Of a DNA stretch of 64,000 nt, positions 56,026 to 64,000 are shown one piece after another. Position 1 is the stretch's first letter. Each line of letters begins with the position of its first letter. Made by a program: the position numbers and the translations under genes. The notes under the pieces were generated by a model that saw nothing but the letters and a program-made list of their open reading frames with translations, did not search any database and was not told the DNA's origin. Origin of the DNA: Saccharothrix espanaensis DSM 44229 (GTDB lineage Bacteria; Actinomycetota; Actinomycetes; Mycobacteriales; Pseudonocardiaceae); contig NC_019673.1 in NCBI RefSeq assembly GCF_000328705.1, positions 2,604,001 through 2,668,000 of the forward strand, read 5' to 3'.

Positions 56026-56604
56026 ATGACTACCGAAACCGAGAACCCGACCTGGGGTGAGGAACCTCCACCGCAGGCCACTCCCGGCCCGAGCTGGTCC
56101 GGTCGGAAGATCGTGATCGCGGCGGCGATCGCCGTGGGCATCGCGGCGGCCGGCGGTGGCGTCATCTACGCCGCCAGCACCACCCAAGCGGCTCAGCAGG
56201 GGATGGGCGGCCCGCGGGGCTACGGCGGACCCGGCATGATGATCATGGGCTCGGGCCCCTTCGGTGACACCGCGCACGGCGAGTTCCAGAACGGCGAGGT
56301 CACCGAGCTGAGCGACTCGTCCATCACGGTCAAGAGCACCGACGGCTACACCCAGACCTACAAGATCGACGACAACACCACCGTCAACGGCACCAAGGGC
56401 ACCTCTGGCCTGGCCAAGGGCAACACCGTCACGCTGATCTCGTCCGACGGCACCGCCACCACCATCATGAACGGCAACGCCCGCGGCCAGCGCGGCAACC
56501 GCCAACAGCCCCCCGGCAACCCCAACAGCAACCCCAACAGCGACCCCCGCGGCAACCCCAACAGCAACCCCGGCAGCGAGCCGGAGCAGCCGCCCACCCG
56601 CTGA
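56026..56604 (+). CDS. DUF5666-like anchored protein with Asn/Pro-rich tail
   Basis: A 192-residue protein: cytosolic N-terminus, one TM helix (KIVIAAAIAVGIAAAGGGVIYAA), a Gly/Met-rich stretch, and a small beta domain with EVTELSDSSITVKSTDGYTQTYKID typical of DUF5666-like proteins. The C-terminus has PNSNPNSDPRGNPNSN repeats. Function unknown. It lies divergent from the two-component operon and upstream of the CopC-like gene (21 nt gap). Confidence 0.75.
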   Translation: MTTETENPTWGEEPPPQATPGPSWSGRKIVIAAAIAVGIAAAGGGVIYAASTTQAAQQGMGGPRGYGGPGMMIMGSGPFGDTAHGEFQNGEVTELSDSSITVKSTDGYTQTYKIDDNTTVNGTKGTSGLAKGNTVTLISSDGTATTIMNGNARGQRGNRQQPPGNPNSNPNSDPRGNPNSNPGSEPEQPPTR

Positions 56605-56624
56605 ACCCGGTACAACTGTCCGCT

Positions 56625-57299
56625 ATGAAGCGATTGGCGCTCTCGGCACTCCTGGCCACGTTCGCCGTGCTCACGGCGACCCCCACCGCGTTCGCCCACA
56701 CCGAACTGCTCAGCAGCAACCCGGTCGACGGGGCAACCCTGTCCCAGCCGCCCACGAAGCTGACGCTGACGTTCAGCGAGCCGGTGCCCGCCGAGAGCGC
56801 CACCATCACCATCACCGTCCCCGACGGCTCCCAGTGGCCGACCGGCGAGATCGCCGCGACCGGCCCCACCTTGACCGCCCAGGTCACCCCGCAGACCACT
56901 CCTCCCGGCCAGTACACGCTGAGTTGGCAGGTAGTCGCCTTGGACGGCGACTACGTCAACGGCAAGACCACCTTCACCCTGCCCTCTTCTCAACCCACCA
57001 CCCCCTCGACCTCCGCCCCTCCCTCGCCCACCTCGCCCTCAACCACCCCTTCCTCCACCACCTCTACTTCCACCACCGGTGCACCGACCACCGCCGCACC
57101 CACCAGCTCCACCGAACCCATCACCGAACCCGCCACCGCAGCCACCCCGCAGCAGCCCGAGTCCGGCGCCCTCATCTGGCCGTGGATCGTCGGAGCCCTG
57201 ATCCTGGTCGCGCTGGGCGTCGCGGTCGCCCTGCGCCTCAAGGACCGCAAGGAGCAACAGGGTCGCGACGACGAGACCCCCGAGCAGCCGTCCGAATAG
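56625..57299 (+). CDS. CopC-domain protein with C-terminal membrane anchor
   Basis: A 224-residue protein with signal peptide (AFA|H) so that His becomes the mature N-terminus, as in Cu-binding CopC. The domain has LTFSEPVPAESATITI and VVALDGDYVNGKTTF. The second copper His (usually DGHPV) is Asp here, so copper affinity may be lost. A Ser/Thr/Pro-rich linker and C-terminal TM helix (LIWPWIVGALILVALGVAVAL) follow. It may be a structural relative rather than a copper protein. Confidence 0.8.
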   Translation: MKRLALSALLATFAVLTATPTAFAHTELLSSNPVDGATLSQPPTKLTLTFSEPVPAESATITITVPDGSQWPTGEIAATGPTLTAQVTPQTTPPGQYTLSWQVVALDGDYVNGKTTFTLPSSQPTTPSTSAPPSPTSPSTTPSSTTSTSTTGAPTTAAPTSSTEPITEPATAATPQQPESGALIWPWIVGALILVALGVAVALRLKDRKEQQGRDDETPEQPSE

Positions 57300-57309
57300 G
57301 GTCACCCCC

Positions 57310-59031
57310 ATGACCCCAGGGCCCGGTTCGGGCTTCACCCTCACCGTGCTGGGCACCACCGACCTGCACGCCAACGTCTTCAACTGGGACTACTACGCCG
57401 ACCGCGAGTACGACGACCCGGCCCACGACGACGTCGGTCTGGCCAAGATCGCCACCCTGGTCCGCGAGTTGCGCCGGACCGCGCCGCACGCGCTGCTCAT
57501 CGACGCCGGCGACACGATCCAGGGCACACCGCTGGGCCACTACTACGCGGCGGTCGAACCGGCCCTGCCACACCCCATGGCCGTGGCGATGAACGCCATC
57601 GGCTACACCGCTGCGGCCGTCGGCAACCACGAGTTCAACTACGGCATCCCCCACCTGCGCGCCTTCGAGCGGCAGCTCGACTTCCCCCTGCTGGCCGCGA
57701 ACGCGCTCACCACGACCGGCGCCCCGGCCTTCCTCCCGCACACCACGGTCTCCGTCCACACGGGTTCGACTCCGCTGCGCGTGGGCATCCTCGGTCTGAC
57801 GAACCCCGGCGTCGCCGTCTGGGACAAGACCCGGGTCGACGGCCACCTGACGTTCCCCGGCGTGGTCGAGCAGGCGAGGATCGACGTTCCGGCACTGGCC
57901 CGGCAATCCGACCTGGTGATCGTCGCCGCGCATTCGGGCGCCGGCCTCTCCTCCTCGCTCGGTGACCTGCTGCCGTTCCCGGAGAACTGCGCCGCCCTGC
58001 TGGCGGAGGAGGTCGCGGGCATCGACGCCGTCCTGGTGGGGCACGCCCACGTGGAGATCCCGCAGCGGCACGTCGTCAACCGCGCGACCGGCCGGAAGGT
58101 GCTGCTCACCGAACCCCTGTACTGGGGCAAGCGGTTGAGCGTCATGGAGTTCGACCTGGCGGACACGCCGGACGGTTGGCAGCTCACCGAGTCCCGCGCC
58201 CACGTCCGCCACACCAACACCGTGCCGGAGGACCCCGCCATCACCGCCCTCCTCCGCACGGCGCACGACCGCGTGGTGACCTACACGAACTCCCGGATCG
58301 GCACCTGCCGCACCGCGATGTCCGTCCACTCCGCCCGCTACCAGCGCAACAACGCCCTCGACTTCGTCAACCACGTACAAGCAACAACCCTCGCCCTTTC
58401 CCTCTCCCTCCCCGCCGCCGCACCCTTCCCCACCACCGCACCCCTCCCCACCACCCACCCCCTCCCCGTCCTCTCCATCACGTGCCCCTTCACCAGAAAC
58501 GCCACCATCCCCGCCGGCGACGTGTCGATCCGCGACGTGGCCGCGCTCTACCCGTTCGAGAACACCCTGGTGGGCGTGGAACTGACCGGCTCGCAGCTCA
58601 AGGACTACCTCGAACGGTCCGCCACCTACTTCCGCCCGCAGACCACGCCCGGACCGCACCACCCCGACGACCTGACCAACGCCGACGACACCCCCGACTC
58701 CCTCTACGACGTCGCGGCCGGCCACACGGCCCCGCTCACCTACGACATCGACCTGGCCAGACCCGCGGGCGACCGCGTCACGAACCTGCACCACGCGCAC
58801 GCCCCGATCCGACCGGAGGACCGATTCGCCGTGGCCGTGAACAGCTACCGCCAGTCCGGCGGCGGCAACTTCCCGCACGTCCCGACCGCTCCCGTGCTGC
58901 ACAGCCGGCACCAGGAGATCCGCCGCCTGCTGATCGACTGGGTGGGTGCCGCCGGCGGCCTGGATCCCGCGGCGTTCGGGACCTCGGGCTGGCGACTGGT
59001 GGTCGACGGCACCCCGGTGGTCATCCGATGA
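57310..59031 (+). CDS. 5'-nucleotidase/2',3'-cyclic phosphodiesterase-type enzyme
   Basis: A 573-residue two-domain phosphoesterase. The metallophosphatase domain has GTTDLHANV, DAGDTIQG, GNHEFNYG, AHSGAG and VGHAHVEIP; the C-terminal 5'-nucleotidase domain ends around TSGWRLVVDG. There is no obvious signal peptide, unusual for this family. A Pro/Thr/Leu-rich segment of about 30 residues (361-391; DNA 58385-58480) interrupts the start of the C-terminal domain. The stop overlaps the mug ATG by 4 nt. Confidence 0.88.
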   Translation: MTPGPGSGFTLTVLGTTDLHANVFNWDYYADREYDDPAHDDVGLAKIATLVRELRRTAPHALLIDAGDTIQGTPLGHYYAAVEPALPHPMAVAMNAIGYTAAAVGNHEFNYGIPHLRAFERQLDFPLLAANALTTTGAPAFLPHTTVSVHTGSTPLRVGILGLTNPGVAVWDKTRVDGHLTFPGVVEQARIDVPALARQSDLVIVAAHSGAGLSSSLGDLLPFPENCAALLAEEVAGIDAVLVGHAHVEIPQRHVVNRATGRKVLLTEPLYWGKRLSVMEFDLADTPDGWQLTESRAHVRHTNTVPEDPAITALLRTAHDRVVTYTNSRIGTCRTAMSVHSARYQRNNALDFVNHVQATTLALSLSLPAAAPFPTTAPLPTTHPLPVLSITCPFTRNATIPAGDVSIRDVAALYPFENTLVGVELTGSQLKDYLERSATYFRPQTTPGPHHPDDLTNADDTPDSLYDVAAGHTAPLTYDIDLARPAGDRVTNLHHAHAPIRPEDRFAVAVNSYRQSGGGNFPHVPTAPVLHSRHQEIRRLLIDWVGAAGGLDPAAFGTSGWRLVVDGTPVVIR

Positions 59032-59543
59032 TCCCCGACGTGATCGCGCCGGACCTCGACGTCCTGTTCTGCGGCATCAACCCGGGACTGCTGTCCGAGG
59101 CGAAGGGGCAGCACTTCGCCCGCCCCGGGAACCGGTTCTGGCCCGCCCTGCACCTGTCCGGTTTCACCCCGCGCCGGCTCACCCCGGCCGAGCAGGACGA
59201 ACTCCTGGACCACGGCCTGGGCATCACCAACCTGGTGGCCCGCGCCACCGCGAAGGCCGACGAGCTGACCAGCGCCGAACTGACCGCCGGCGCGGTCACC
59301 CTCACCGAACTGGCCGAAGCCCAACGCCCCAGGTTCGTCGCGGTCGTGGGCATCACCGCCTACCGCACCGCCTTCGCCAGGCGCACCGCGCAGGTGGGTC
59401 CCCAACCCGAGCCGATCGCCGGTTCGCGGCTCTGGCTGCTGCCCAACCCCAGCGGTCTCAACGCCCACTACCAACTGCCCGACCTGGCCGACGTCTTCCG
59501 CGACCTGCGGCTCGCCGTCTCCCGCCACCAGTCGGCCGGCTGA
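59028..59543 (+). CDS. mug: G/U mismatch-specific uracil-DNA glycosylase
   Basis: A 171-residue Mug-type glycosylase: VLFCGINPGLLSE (active-site Asn), FARPGNRFWPALHLSG, ITNLVARATAKADEL and LLPNPSGLNAHYQL. It removes uracil or thymine opposite guanine. The ATG overlaps the 5'-nucleotidase stop, so the two are co-translated. Confidence 0.92.
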   Translation: MIPDVIAPDLDVLFCGINPGLLSEAKGQHFARPGNRFWPALHLSGFTPRRLTPAEQDELLDHGLGITNLVARATAKADELTSAELTAGAVTLTELAEAQRPRFVAVVGITAYRTAFARRTAQVGPQPEPIAGSRLWLLPNPSGLNAHYQLPDLADVFRDLRLAVSRHQSAG

Positions 59544-59614
59544 CCGGAACCCGCGCCGGCTTCCTCGCCTCCATCACCCGCGCCCCGCAGCACCCGCGCC
59601 CGCAGCATCCGCGC

Positions 59615-60289
59615 CTACAGCTTGCGGAGCCCTTGCAGCACCCGCTCCAGCAGCAGCATGTCCGGCCCGCCCGCCTCGGCCGCGTTGTCGTGCATGGCGA
59701 CGATCCCTAACGAGATCAGGTCGCCGAGCAGGACCCGCACCACGCCCAGCGGCAGCGCCAGCAACGCGGACACCTCCGCCACCGATCTCGGGTAGGCGCA
59801 CAGCTCCACGATGGACCGCTGTTCGGGCCCGGTGCTGCGCATGGCGATCGCGACGCCGTTCTCCTCCAACGAGACCAGGGTCTCCAACCGCAGGTCGTAG
59901 CTGGAGGAGGTCCGCCCGCCGGTCCACGCGTAGGGCCGGACCAGGGGACCGTTCCACTCCTTCTCCGCGGCCGGGTCCTCGTCCTGCACCGGGGTCACGT
60001 CCTCGAAGTGCCCGCTGAACGGCGCAGTCTCCTCCAGGAAACGCCCATCCCCACGCGCCCCCTCCCGCGACCCCGCGCTCGACCTTGAACCAGCGTCCCC
60101 TCGCGAACCCGCGTTCGACCTCGACCCGGCAGACCCGCGCTCCTCAAACCGCACGGACCCAGCATCCCGCACTTCAGCCGCGTCCGGCAGGTCCTCCAGA
60201 CCTTCGTCCAGAGTCCGCCGCGACGCCGCCGGCCCCAACCGGTTGTGACCACCCGCAATCCCCGCTACGGAGTGCACCTGCGGCCGCAC
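59615..60289 (-). CDS. DUF742-family protein (orphan conservon component)
   Basis: A 224-residue protein with the DUF742 domain (LVRPYAWTGGRTSS; VELCAYPRSVAEVSALLALPLGVVRVLLGDL; LLERVLQGLRKL), the CvnC-type partner of roadblock and GTPase proteins in actinobacterial conservons. No CvnA/B/D gene lies next to it. The N-terminal ~100 residues contain a Ser/Gly/Arg-rich repeat (GSRSNAGSRGDAGSRSSAG). GTG 60289 is possible; a downstream GTG at 60277 is an alternative. Confidence 0.78.
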   Translation of the reverse strand: MRPQVHSVAGIAGGHNRLGPAASRRTLDEGLEDLPDAAEVRDAGSVRFEERGSAGSRSNAGSRGDAGSRSSAGSREGARGDGRFLEETAPFSGHFEDVTPVQDEDPAAEKEWNGPLVRPYAWTGGRTSSSYDLRLETLVSLEENGVAIAMRSTGPEQRSIVELCAYPRSVAEVSALLALPLGVVRVLLGDLISLGIVAMHDNAAEAGGPDMLLLERVLQGLRKL

Positions 60290-60315
60290 GGACGGTGTTG
60301 CGGGATGATGACGAG

Positions 60316-60537
60316 ATGCGCATCCGCGAGGTGGAGATCGCCGACGACATGATCCGGCTCGGCCAGTTCCTCAAGCTGGCCGGCCTGGCGGAGAACGGCG
60401 CGCACGCGCGCGAGCTGGTCGAGGAGGGCGACGTCACCGTCAACGGCCGGCCGGAGTCCCGCCGGGGAGCGCAGCTGCACCACGGTGACGTGATCGCGGT
60501 CGGCGAGGAAAAAGCCCGTTTGGTCGCCAACCACTAG
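60316..60537 (+). CDS. S4-domain RNA-binding protein
   Basis: A 73-residue protein, nearly all S4 domain: IRLGQFLKLAGLAENGAHARELVEEGDVTVNGRPE. Small S4 proteins of this type bind structured RNA or ribosomes (RqcP/YaaA-like). It starts 27 nt from the DUF742 start on the other strand, so the two are divergent. ATG 60316; no strong Shine-Dalgarno. Confidence 0.88.
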   Translation: MRIREVEIADDMIRLGQFLKLAGLAENGAHARELVEEGDVTVNGRPESRRGAQLHHGDVIAVGEEKARLVANH

Positions 60538-60626
60538 AGCCGCGCACTTTCCGAAGATCCACCTCTTCAGCGACCTTCAGCCCCCGAAGCAACCCCGAAC
60601 CTTCCGCACACCCGCACACCTGTACG

Positions 60627-61181
60627 TCATCGAGCAGGTCCGGAAGGCGGCGCGCCCTGCACCCGGTACGCCCACTCCTCGTGCCAGCAGTGCGGGTACA
60701 CCCCGCGCTGGAAGTACGCCGCCACGCCGTCGATCGGCGCGCGCTCCCGGTCGTGGTAGAGCAGCCAGTAGGGCAGCACCGTCGCCACCACCCAGTTGAG
60801 CAGCACCAACGGCAGGTAGAACGGTCCGAGCAGGCGTGCCTGGAACACGTGCACCGCCTCGTGCCGGTCGATCCCGGGCGACACCCCGGCCTGCACCGGC
60901 CCCACGGTCGTGGCGAACCCCTTGATCACCCCGTCCCGCAGCCCGATGGTGCCGCTGTGCCGGGTGAAGGCCCGGTCCACCGCGTTCCCGCGCCCCAGCG
61001 CGTACAGCAGGAACAGCACTCCCAGCGCGGTGTTGGGCAGGCTCCACGTGAAGTCGATCACCCCGAGCCACCACCCGCGCGGCGAGCGGGGGTACAGCCG
61101 GGTGCGCCAGGCCCACCCGCCGTGGAGCGCACCGAGCAGGCCGCCGACTGCCAGCGTCACGTACACGGGCCCATTGTGCAC
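60627..61181 (-). CDS. Hypothetical membrane protein with HExxH motif
   Basis: A 184-residue protein with about four TM helices and the sequence GIDRHEAVHVFQARLLGPFY. The HEAVH matches the zinc-metallopeptidase HExxH pattern, but no third ligand can be assigned, so it may be coincidental. No family is recognised. GTG 61181 is used. Confidence 0.65.
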   Translation of the reverse strand: MHNGPVYVTLAVGGLLGALHGGWAWRTRLYPRSPRGWWLGVIDFTWSLPNTALGVLFLLYALGRGNAVDRAFTRHSGTIGLRDGVIKGFATTVGPVQAGVSPGIDRHEAVHVFQARLLGPFYLPLVLLNWVVATVLPYWLLYHDRERAPIDGVAAYFQRGVYPHCWHEEWAYRVQGAPPSGPAR

Positions 61182-61742
61182 CCGAAGTGAACTGGGTCAC
61201 TCTTGATGCCCCGGCCGGGTCGGGCATTCCCGCCGCCGGTCACCAGAAGTGCCCGGACCGTTGCGCCGAATAGTCGCTGCCGGTCTGTGAATGGGTGATA
61301 GCGGGGTGCCACCCGACTAGTCGGAACCTTAGGGCCATTGGACCCTTTGTGGACTCTCCGCGCACGGTTCGACGCCGGTCGAAAGGCAGGTGTAACGGAA
61401 GGCGTCCCAGGATCGATGGATCACCCCGCTCGTGCCCGGCCGGCCCCACCGGCACTGTGGACGCCCTCCACCTGTCACTTCCTGGGCTTTTTCGGGACAC
61501 TTGTTTGGTAACCGCACGTCACGCGCCGGTCCTCGTGTGTGCACGGTCGCGTGGCGCTGCGAATCTCCTTCGAGGAAGCTGTTCACTGTGTGTGTAACGC
61601 GCCGGCCTGGCCTGACGAATGACGGTTTGTGCAGGCGAGTAAAAACGCCGACCGCACATTTGCCACCACACCACACGCGGGTCCGTCGGGGATGCCCTGC
61701 GATGTTGCACGTCCGAACCGGCCCAACCGGGGGAGCACAGCG
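61182..61742. other. Long leader/intergenic region before the glycan locus
   Basis: This 561-nt gap lies ahead of the polyprenyl glycosylphosphotransferase. It is less GC-rich in places (61500-61680) and holds GGGGGAGC (61730-61737), the ribosome-binding site of that gene. I see no tRNA or known riboswitch; it may be a long regulated leader. Confidence 0.45.
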
Positions 61743-63299
61743 ATGAGCGAGCAGGTCCACCCCACGCGACGCAGACCGGTCGCGGGGGTGAGCACGACCA
61801 ACTTGACGGTGCCCAACTTGCCGGCCGCCGACTTGACGGTGCCCAACTTGGCGGCGATCAACTCGACGGCCACCAACCGCACCACCCATCCCACGGTCAG
61901 CACGTGGGAGCCCGCCTACCGGTACGGCGTGATCGCCGCCGACATCGTCTGCACCGTCCTCGTCGTGGTGCTCGCCGGTGCGGTGCTGTCCGCCAACCAC
62001 CTGACGTTCGGCCCGCTGCCCCTGCTCGCGCTCGAAGCGGTCACGGTCGCGATCGTCGTCGCGTCCCTCTACCTCAACCGGGTCTGGAACACGATGGTGC
62101 TCGGCCAGGGCGCGGAGGAGTTCCGCCGCCTGGGCCGGGGGCTGTTCGGCTCGGTCGTCGCGCTGGGGCTGGGCGCGCTGGCCGCCGGCATGCCCGGCGC
62201 ACGCCTGTGGGTGTTCGTGGTGGGCCCGGCGATCGCCCTCGTGGCGTTCCCGGTCCGCTACGCGCTGCGCCGGCCGCTGCACCGCGCACGCGGTGAGGGC
62301 AAGTGCCTGCTGCCGGTGCTCGCCGCGGGCAACGTGGACACCGTCAAGGACCTGATCTCGCGCACCCGCCGCGCGCCGCACCTGGGCTGGCGGGTCGACG
62401 CGGTGTGCACTGTGGACGGACGCGCGGAGATCGGCGTCGAGCTGGAGGGCATCCCGGTGGTCGGCCGGTTCGGCGACCTCGCCGAGCAGGTCCGCCGGGG
62501 CGGCTACCGGATCGTCGCGGTCACCCCGGACGCCTACTGGACGCCGCGCCGGCTCCAGCAGCTCGCGTGGAACCTGGAGGGCACCGGCACCGAGATGGTC
62601 GTCGCGCCCGCCCTGATGGACTTCGCCGGCCCGCGCCTGCACGTCACCGGTGTGCTGGGGATGCCGCTGCTGCGGGTCACCGAGCCGTCGTTCACCGGGT
62701 TCCGCCGGGTGATCAAGGCGATGGTGGACAAGGTCGGCTCGTTCCTGCTGATCGGCCTGCTCTCGCCGGTGCTGCTCGCGGTCGCCGTGGCGATCATGGT
62801 CGACACCAGGGGACCGGTGCTCTACAAGCAGCGCCGCGTCGGCAAGGGCGGCAAGCTGTTCACGATCGTCAAGTTCCGCACCATGGTCACCAACGCCGAC
62901 GCGCTGCGCGCCAAGCTGGAGTCGGTCAACGAGGGCGCGGGCGTGCTGTTCAAGATGAAGCGCGACCCCCGCGTCACCGCGGTCGGCCGCGTGCTGCGCC
63001 GCTACTCGATGGACGAGCTGCCGCAGCTGCTCAACGTGCTGGCCGGGTCGATGTCGCTGGTCGGACCCCGCCCGCCGCTGCCCGAGGAGACCGCGAAGTA
63101 CGCCCCCGACGTGCGCCGCCGGCTGATGGTCAAGCCCGGCCTCACCGGCCTGTGGCAGGTCTCGGGCCGCAGCGACCTGTCGTGGGAGGAATCCGTCCGG
63201 CTGGACCTGCGCTACGTCGAGGACTGGTCGCTCGCGCTGGACGCGCTGATCATCTGGAAGACCTTCCGCGCCGTCTTCGGCGGACAGGGCGCTTACTGA
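61743..63299 (+). CDS. Polyprenyl glycosylphosphotransferase (exopolysaccharide initiation)
   Basis: A 518-residue WbaP/CpsE-type sugar-phosphate transferase. An Ala/Thr/Asn-rich N-terminus contains LTVPNL repeats (DNA repeat near 61804-61860). It is followed by four TM helices, a nucleotide-binding-like middle (LLPVLAAGNVDTVKDL) and the C-terminal bacterial sugar transferase domain (KFRTMVTNADALRAKLESV; VGPRPPLPEETAKY; KPGLTGLWQVSGRS). It loads the first sugar of a glycan onto a lipid carrier. ATG 61743. Confidence 0.92.
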   Translation: MSEQVHPTRRRPVAGVSTTNLTVPNLPAADLTVPNLAAINSTATNRTTHPTVSTWEPAYRYGVIAADIVCTVLVVVLAGAVLSANHLTFGPLPLLALEAVTVAIVVASLYLNRVWNTMVLGQGAEEFRRLGRGLFGSVVALGLGALAAGMPGARLWVFVVGPAIALVAFPVRYALRRPLHRARGEGKCLLPVLAAGNVDTVKDLISRTRRAPHLGWRVDAVCTVDGRAEIGVELEGIPVVGRFGDLAEQVRRGGYRIVAVTPDAYWTPRRLQQLAWNLEGTGTEMVVAPALMDFAGPRLHVTGVLGMPLLRVTEPSFTGFRRVIKAMVDKVGSFLLIGLLSPVLLAVAVAIMVDTRGPVLYKQRRVGKGGKLFTIVKFRTMVTNADALRAKLESVNEGAGVLFKMKRDPRVTAVGRVLRRYSMDELPQLLNVLAGSMSLVGPRPPLPEETAKYAPDVRRRLMVKPGLTGLWQVSGRSDLSWEESVRLDLRYVEDWSLALDALIIWKTFRAVFGGQGAY

Positions 63300-63432
63300 C
63301 ATGGCTGCTGCGAACCCACCGCCCGCCCCGCACCCGGACCAGCGCACCGACCAGCGCCCGAACCAGCGCACCGACCCCCGCACCGGCCCGTCGGCCGACC
63401 CCACCGTGACACCCACTGATCTGAGGAGCGAG

Positions 63433-64000
63433 ATGGACCAGCCGATCGGCATCGCCGTCATCGGCGCCGGGTACTGGGGCCCCAACCTGGTGCGCAACGC
63501 CCAGGCCACCCCCGGCCTCAAGCTGCGGTACCTGTGCGACCTGGACACCGAGCGGGCCCGCCGCGTGCTCGGCGACTACTCGACCGTGCGGGTCTCCGGC
63601 TCGCTGGACGACGTGCTCGCCGACCCGGCCGTGGACGCGGTGGCCATCGCCACCCCGGCCGCCACCCACCTGCCGGTGGCGATGGCCGCGCTGCGCGCCG
63701 GCAAGCACGTGCTGGTGGAGAAGCCGCTCGCGGCCGGCTACGCGGAGGGTCTGGAGCTGGTGCGGGAGGCGGAGAACCGCGGTCTGACGCTGATGCTCGA
63801 CCACACCTTCGTCTACACGCCGGTCGTGCAGCACCTGCGGGAGCTCGTGCGCGGTGGTGAGATCGGCACCGTGCAGTACCTCGACTCGGTGCGGGTCAAC
63901 CTCGGCCTGGTCCAGCCCGACGTGGACGTCTTCTGGGACCTCGCGCCGCACGACCTGTCGATCTTCGACGCGATCCTGCCCGACGGCGTGAGCGTCACGC
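63433..64000 (+). CDS. Gfo/Idh/MocA-family dehydrogenase, 5' part
   Basis: The gene runs past the window end. Seen are the Rossmann GIAVIGAGYWGPNLVRN, LCDLDTERARRVLGDY, VAIATPAATHLPVAMAALRAGKHVLVEKPLA and MLDHTFVYTPVV. It would oxidise or epimerise a nucleotide sugar in the same glycan pathway as the upstream transferase. ATG 63433 has GAGGAG upstream; an in-frame ATG at 63301 would add 44 Pro/Thr/Arg-rich residues containing a direct repeat and is less likely. Confidence 0.9.
   Translation, partial: MDQPIGIAVIGAGYWGPNLVRNAQATPGLKLRYLCDLDTERARRVLGDYSTVRVSGSLDDVLADPAVDAVAIATPAATHLPVAMAALRAGKHVLVEKPLAAGYAEGLELVREAENRGLTLMLDHTFVYTPVVQHLRELVRGGEIGTVQYLDSVRVNLGLVQPDVDVFWDLAPHDLSIFDAILPDGVSVT

Noticed and set aside
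57763-57780. GGTTCGACT-like sequence resembling a tRNA T-loop
   Set aside because: Lies within the 5'-nucleotidase coding region, without other tRNA arms.

Overview
The window is GC-rich actinobacterial DNA with GTG/TTG starts, many 4-nt start/stop overlaps, mycobacterium-like core gene order and a LexA-type SOS box. The protein complement and style suggest a Pseudonocardiaceae member of the Saccharothrix/Lentzea/Actinosynnema kind; the genus is inferred, not shown.

Layout. (1) 1-13426 is a conserved core: ruvC-ruvA-ruvB (Holliday junction processing), yajC-secD-secF (Sec accessory complex), apt, rel (ppGpp), a methyltransferase, a membrane-anchored cyclophilin, an MBL hydrolase and hisS. 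From memory, this matches the M. tuberculosis order Rv2594c-Rv2580c. (2) 13427-18042 holds single genes: a spermidine-synthase-like protein, DUF1304, YibE/F, a lipoprotein and an iodotyrosine-deiodinase-like flavoprotein. (3) 18061-21729 holds a nicotinamide riboside uptake/kinase pair (pnuC, nadR-like), divergent from an Rv2578c-type radical SAM gene. A perfect 20-bp SOS palindrome lies between them. The radical SAM protein carries an intein whose homing endonuclease motifs are degenerate. (4) 21757-34820 is accessory: an oxidoreductase, a membrane protein/DCC thiol oxidoreductase/TetR operon with two operators, a small secreted Trp-Gly decapeptide-repeat protein, and a TetR-led, translationally coupled atu-like acyl-CoA carboxylase operon. 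(5) 34865-41766 has an HTH-domain gene and four S8 (subtilisin-like) proteases separated by terminators. The middle two lack the oxyanion-hole Asn and share a near-identical 237-bp propeptide tract.

(6) 41843-48461 returns to core genes (second cyclophilin lipoprotein, aspS) plus DUF5959, DUF389, a phosphotransferase-fold protein and an SGNH hydrolase. (7) 55513-48454 (minus strand) is a response regulator/histidine kinase pair followed by a GT39-GT2/GtrA-GT39 cell-envelope glycosylation operon of the YkcB/YkcC type. (8) 56026-61181 holds small envelope proteins (DUF5666-like, CopC-like), a 5'-nucleotidase, mug, an orphan DUF742 protein, an S4 RNA-binding protein and an HExxH membrane protein. 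(9) 61743-64000 opens an exopolysaccharide or glycan locus: a polyprenyl glycosylphosphotransferase and a Gfo/Idh/MocA dehydrogenase that runs off the end.

The least explained structures are: a 174-bp cruciform-capable repeat present twice in opposite orientations (42388-42561 and 55614-55787, one mismatch); the S8 cluster with its conversion-like tract; the decapeptide-repeat secreted protein; and simple-sequence insertions that stay in frame inside several enzymes. No rRNA, tRNA or CRISPR array was seen.
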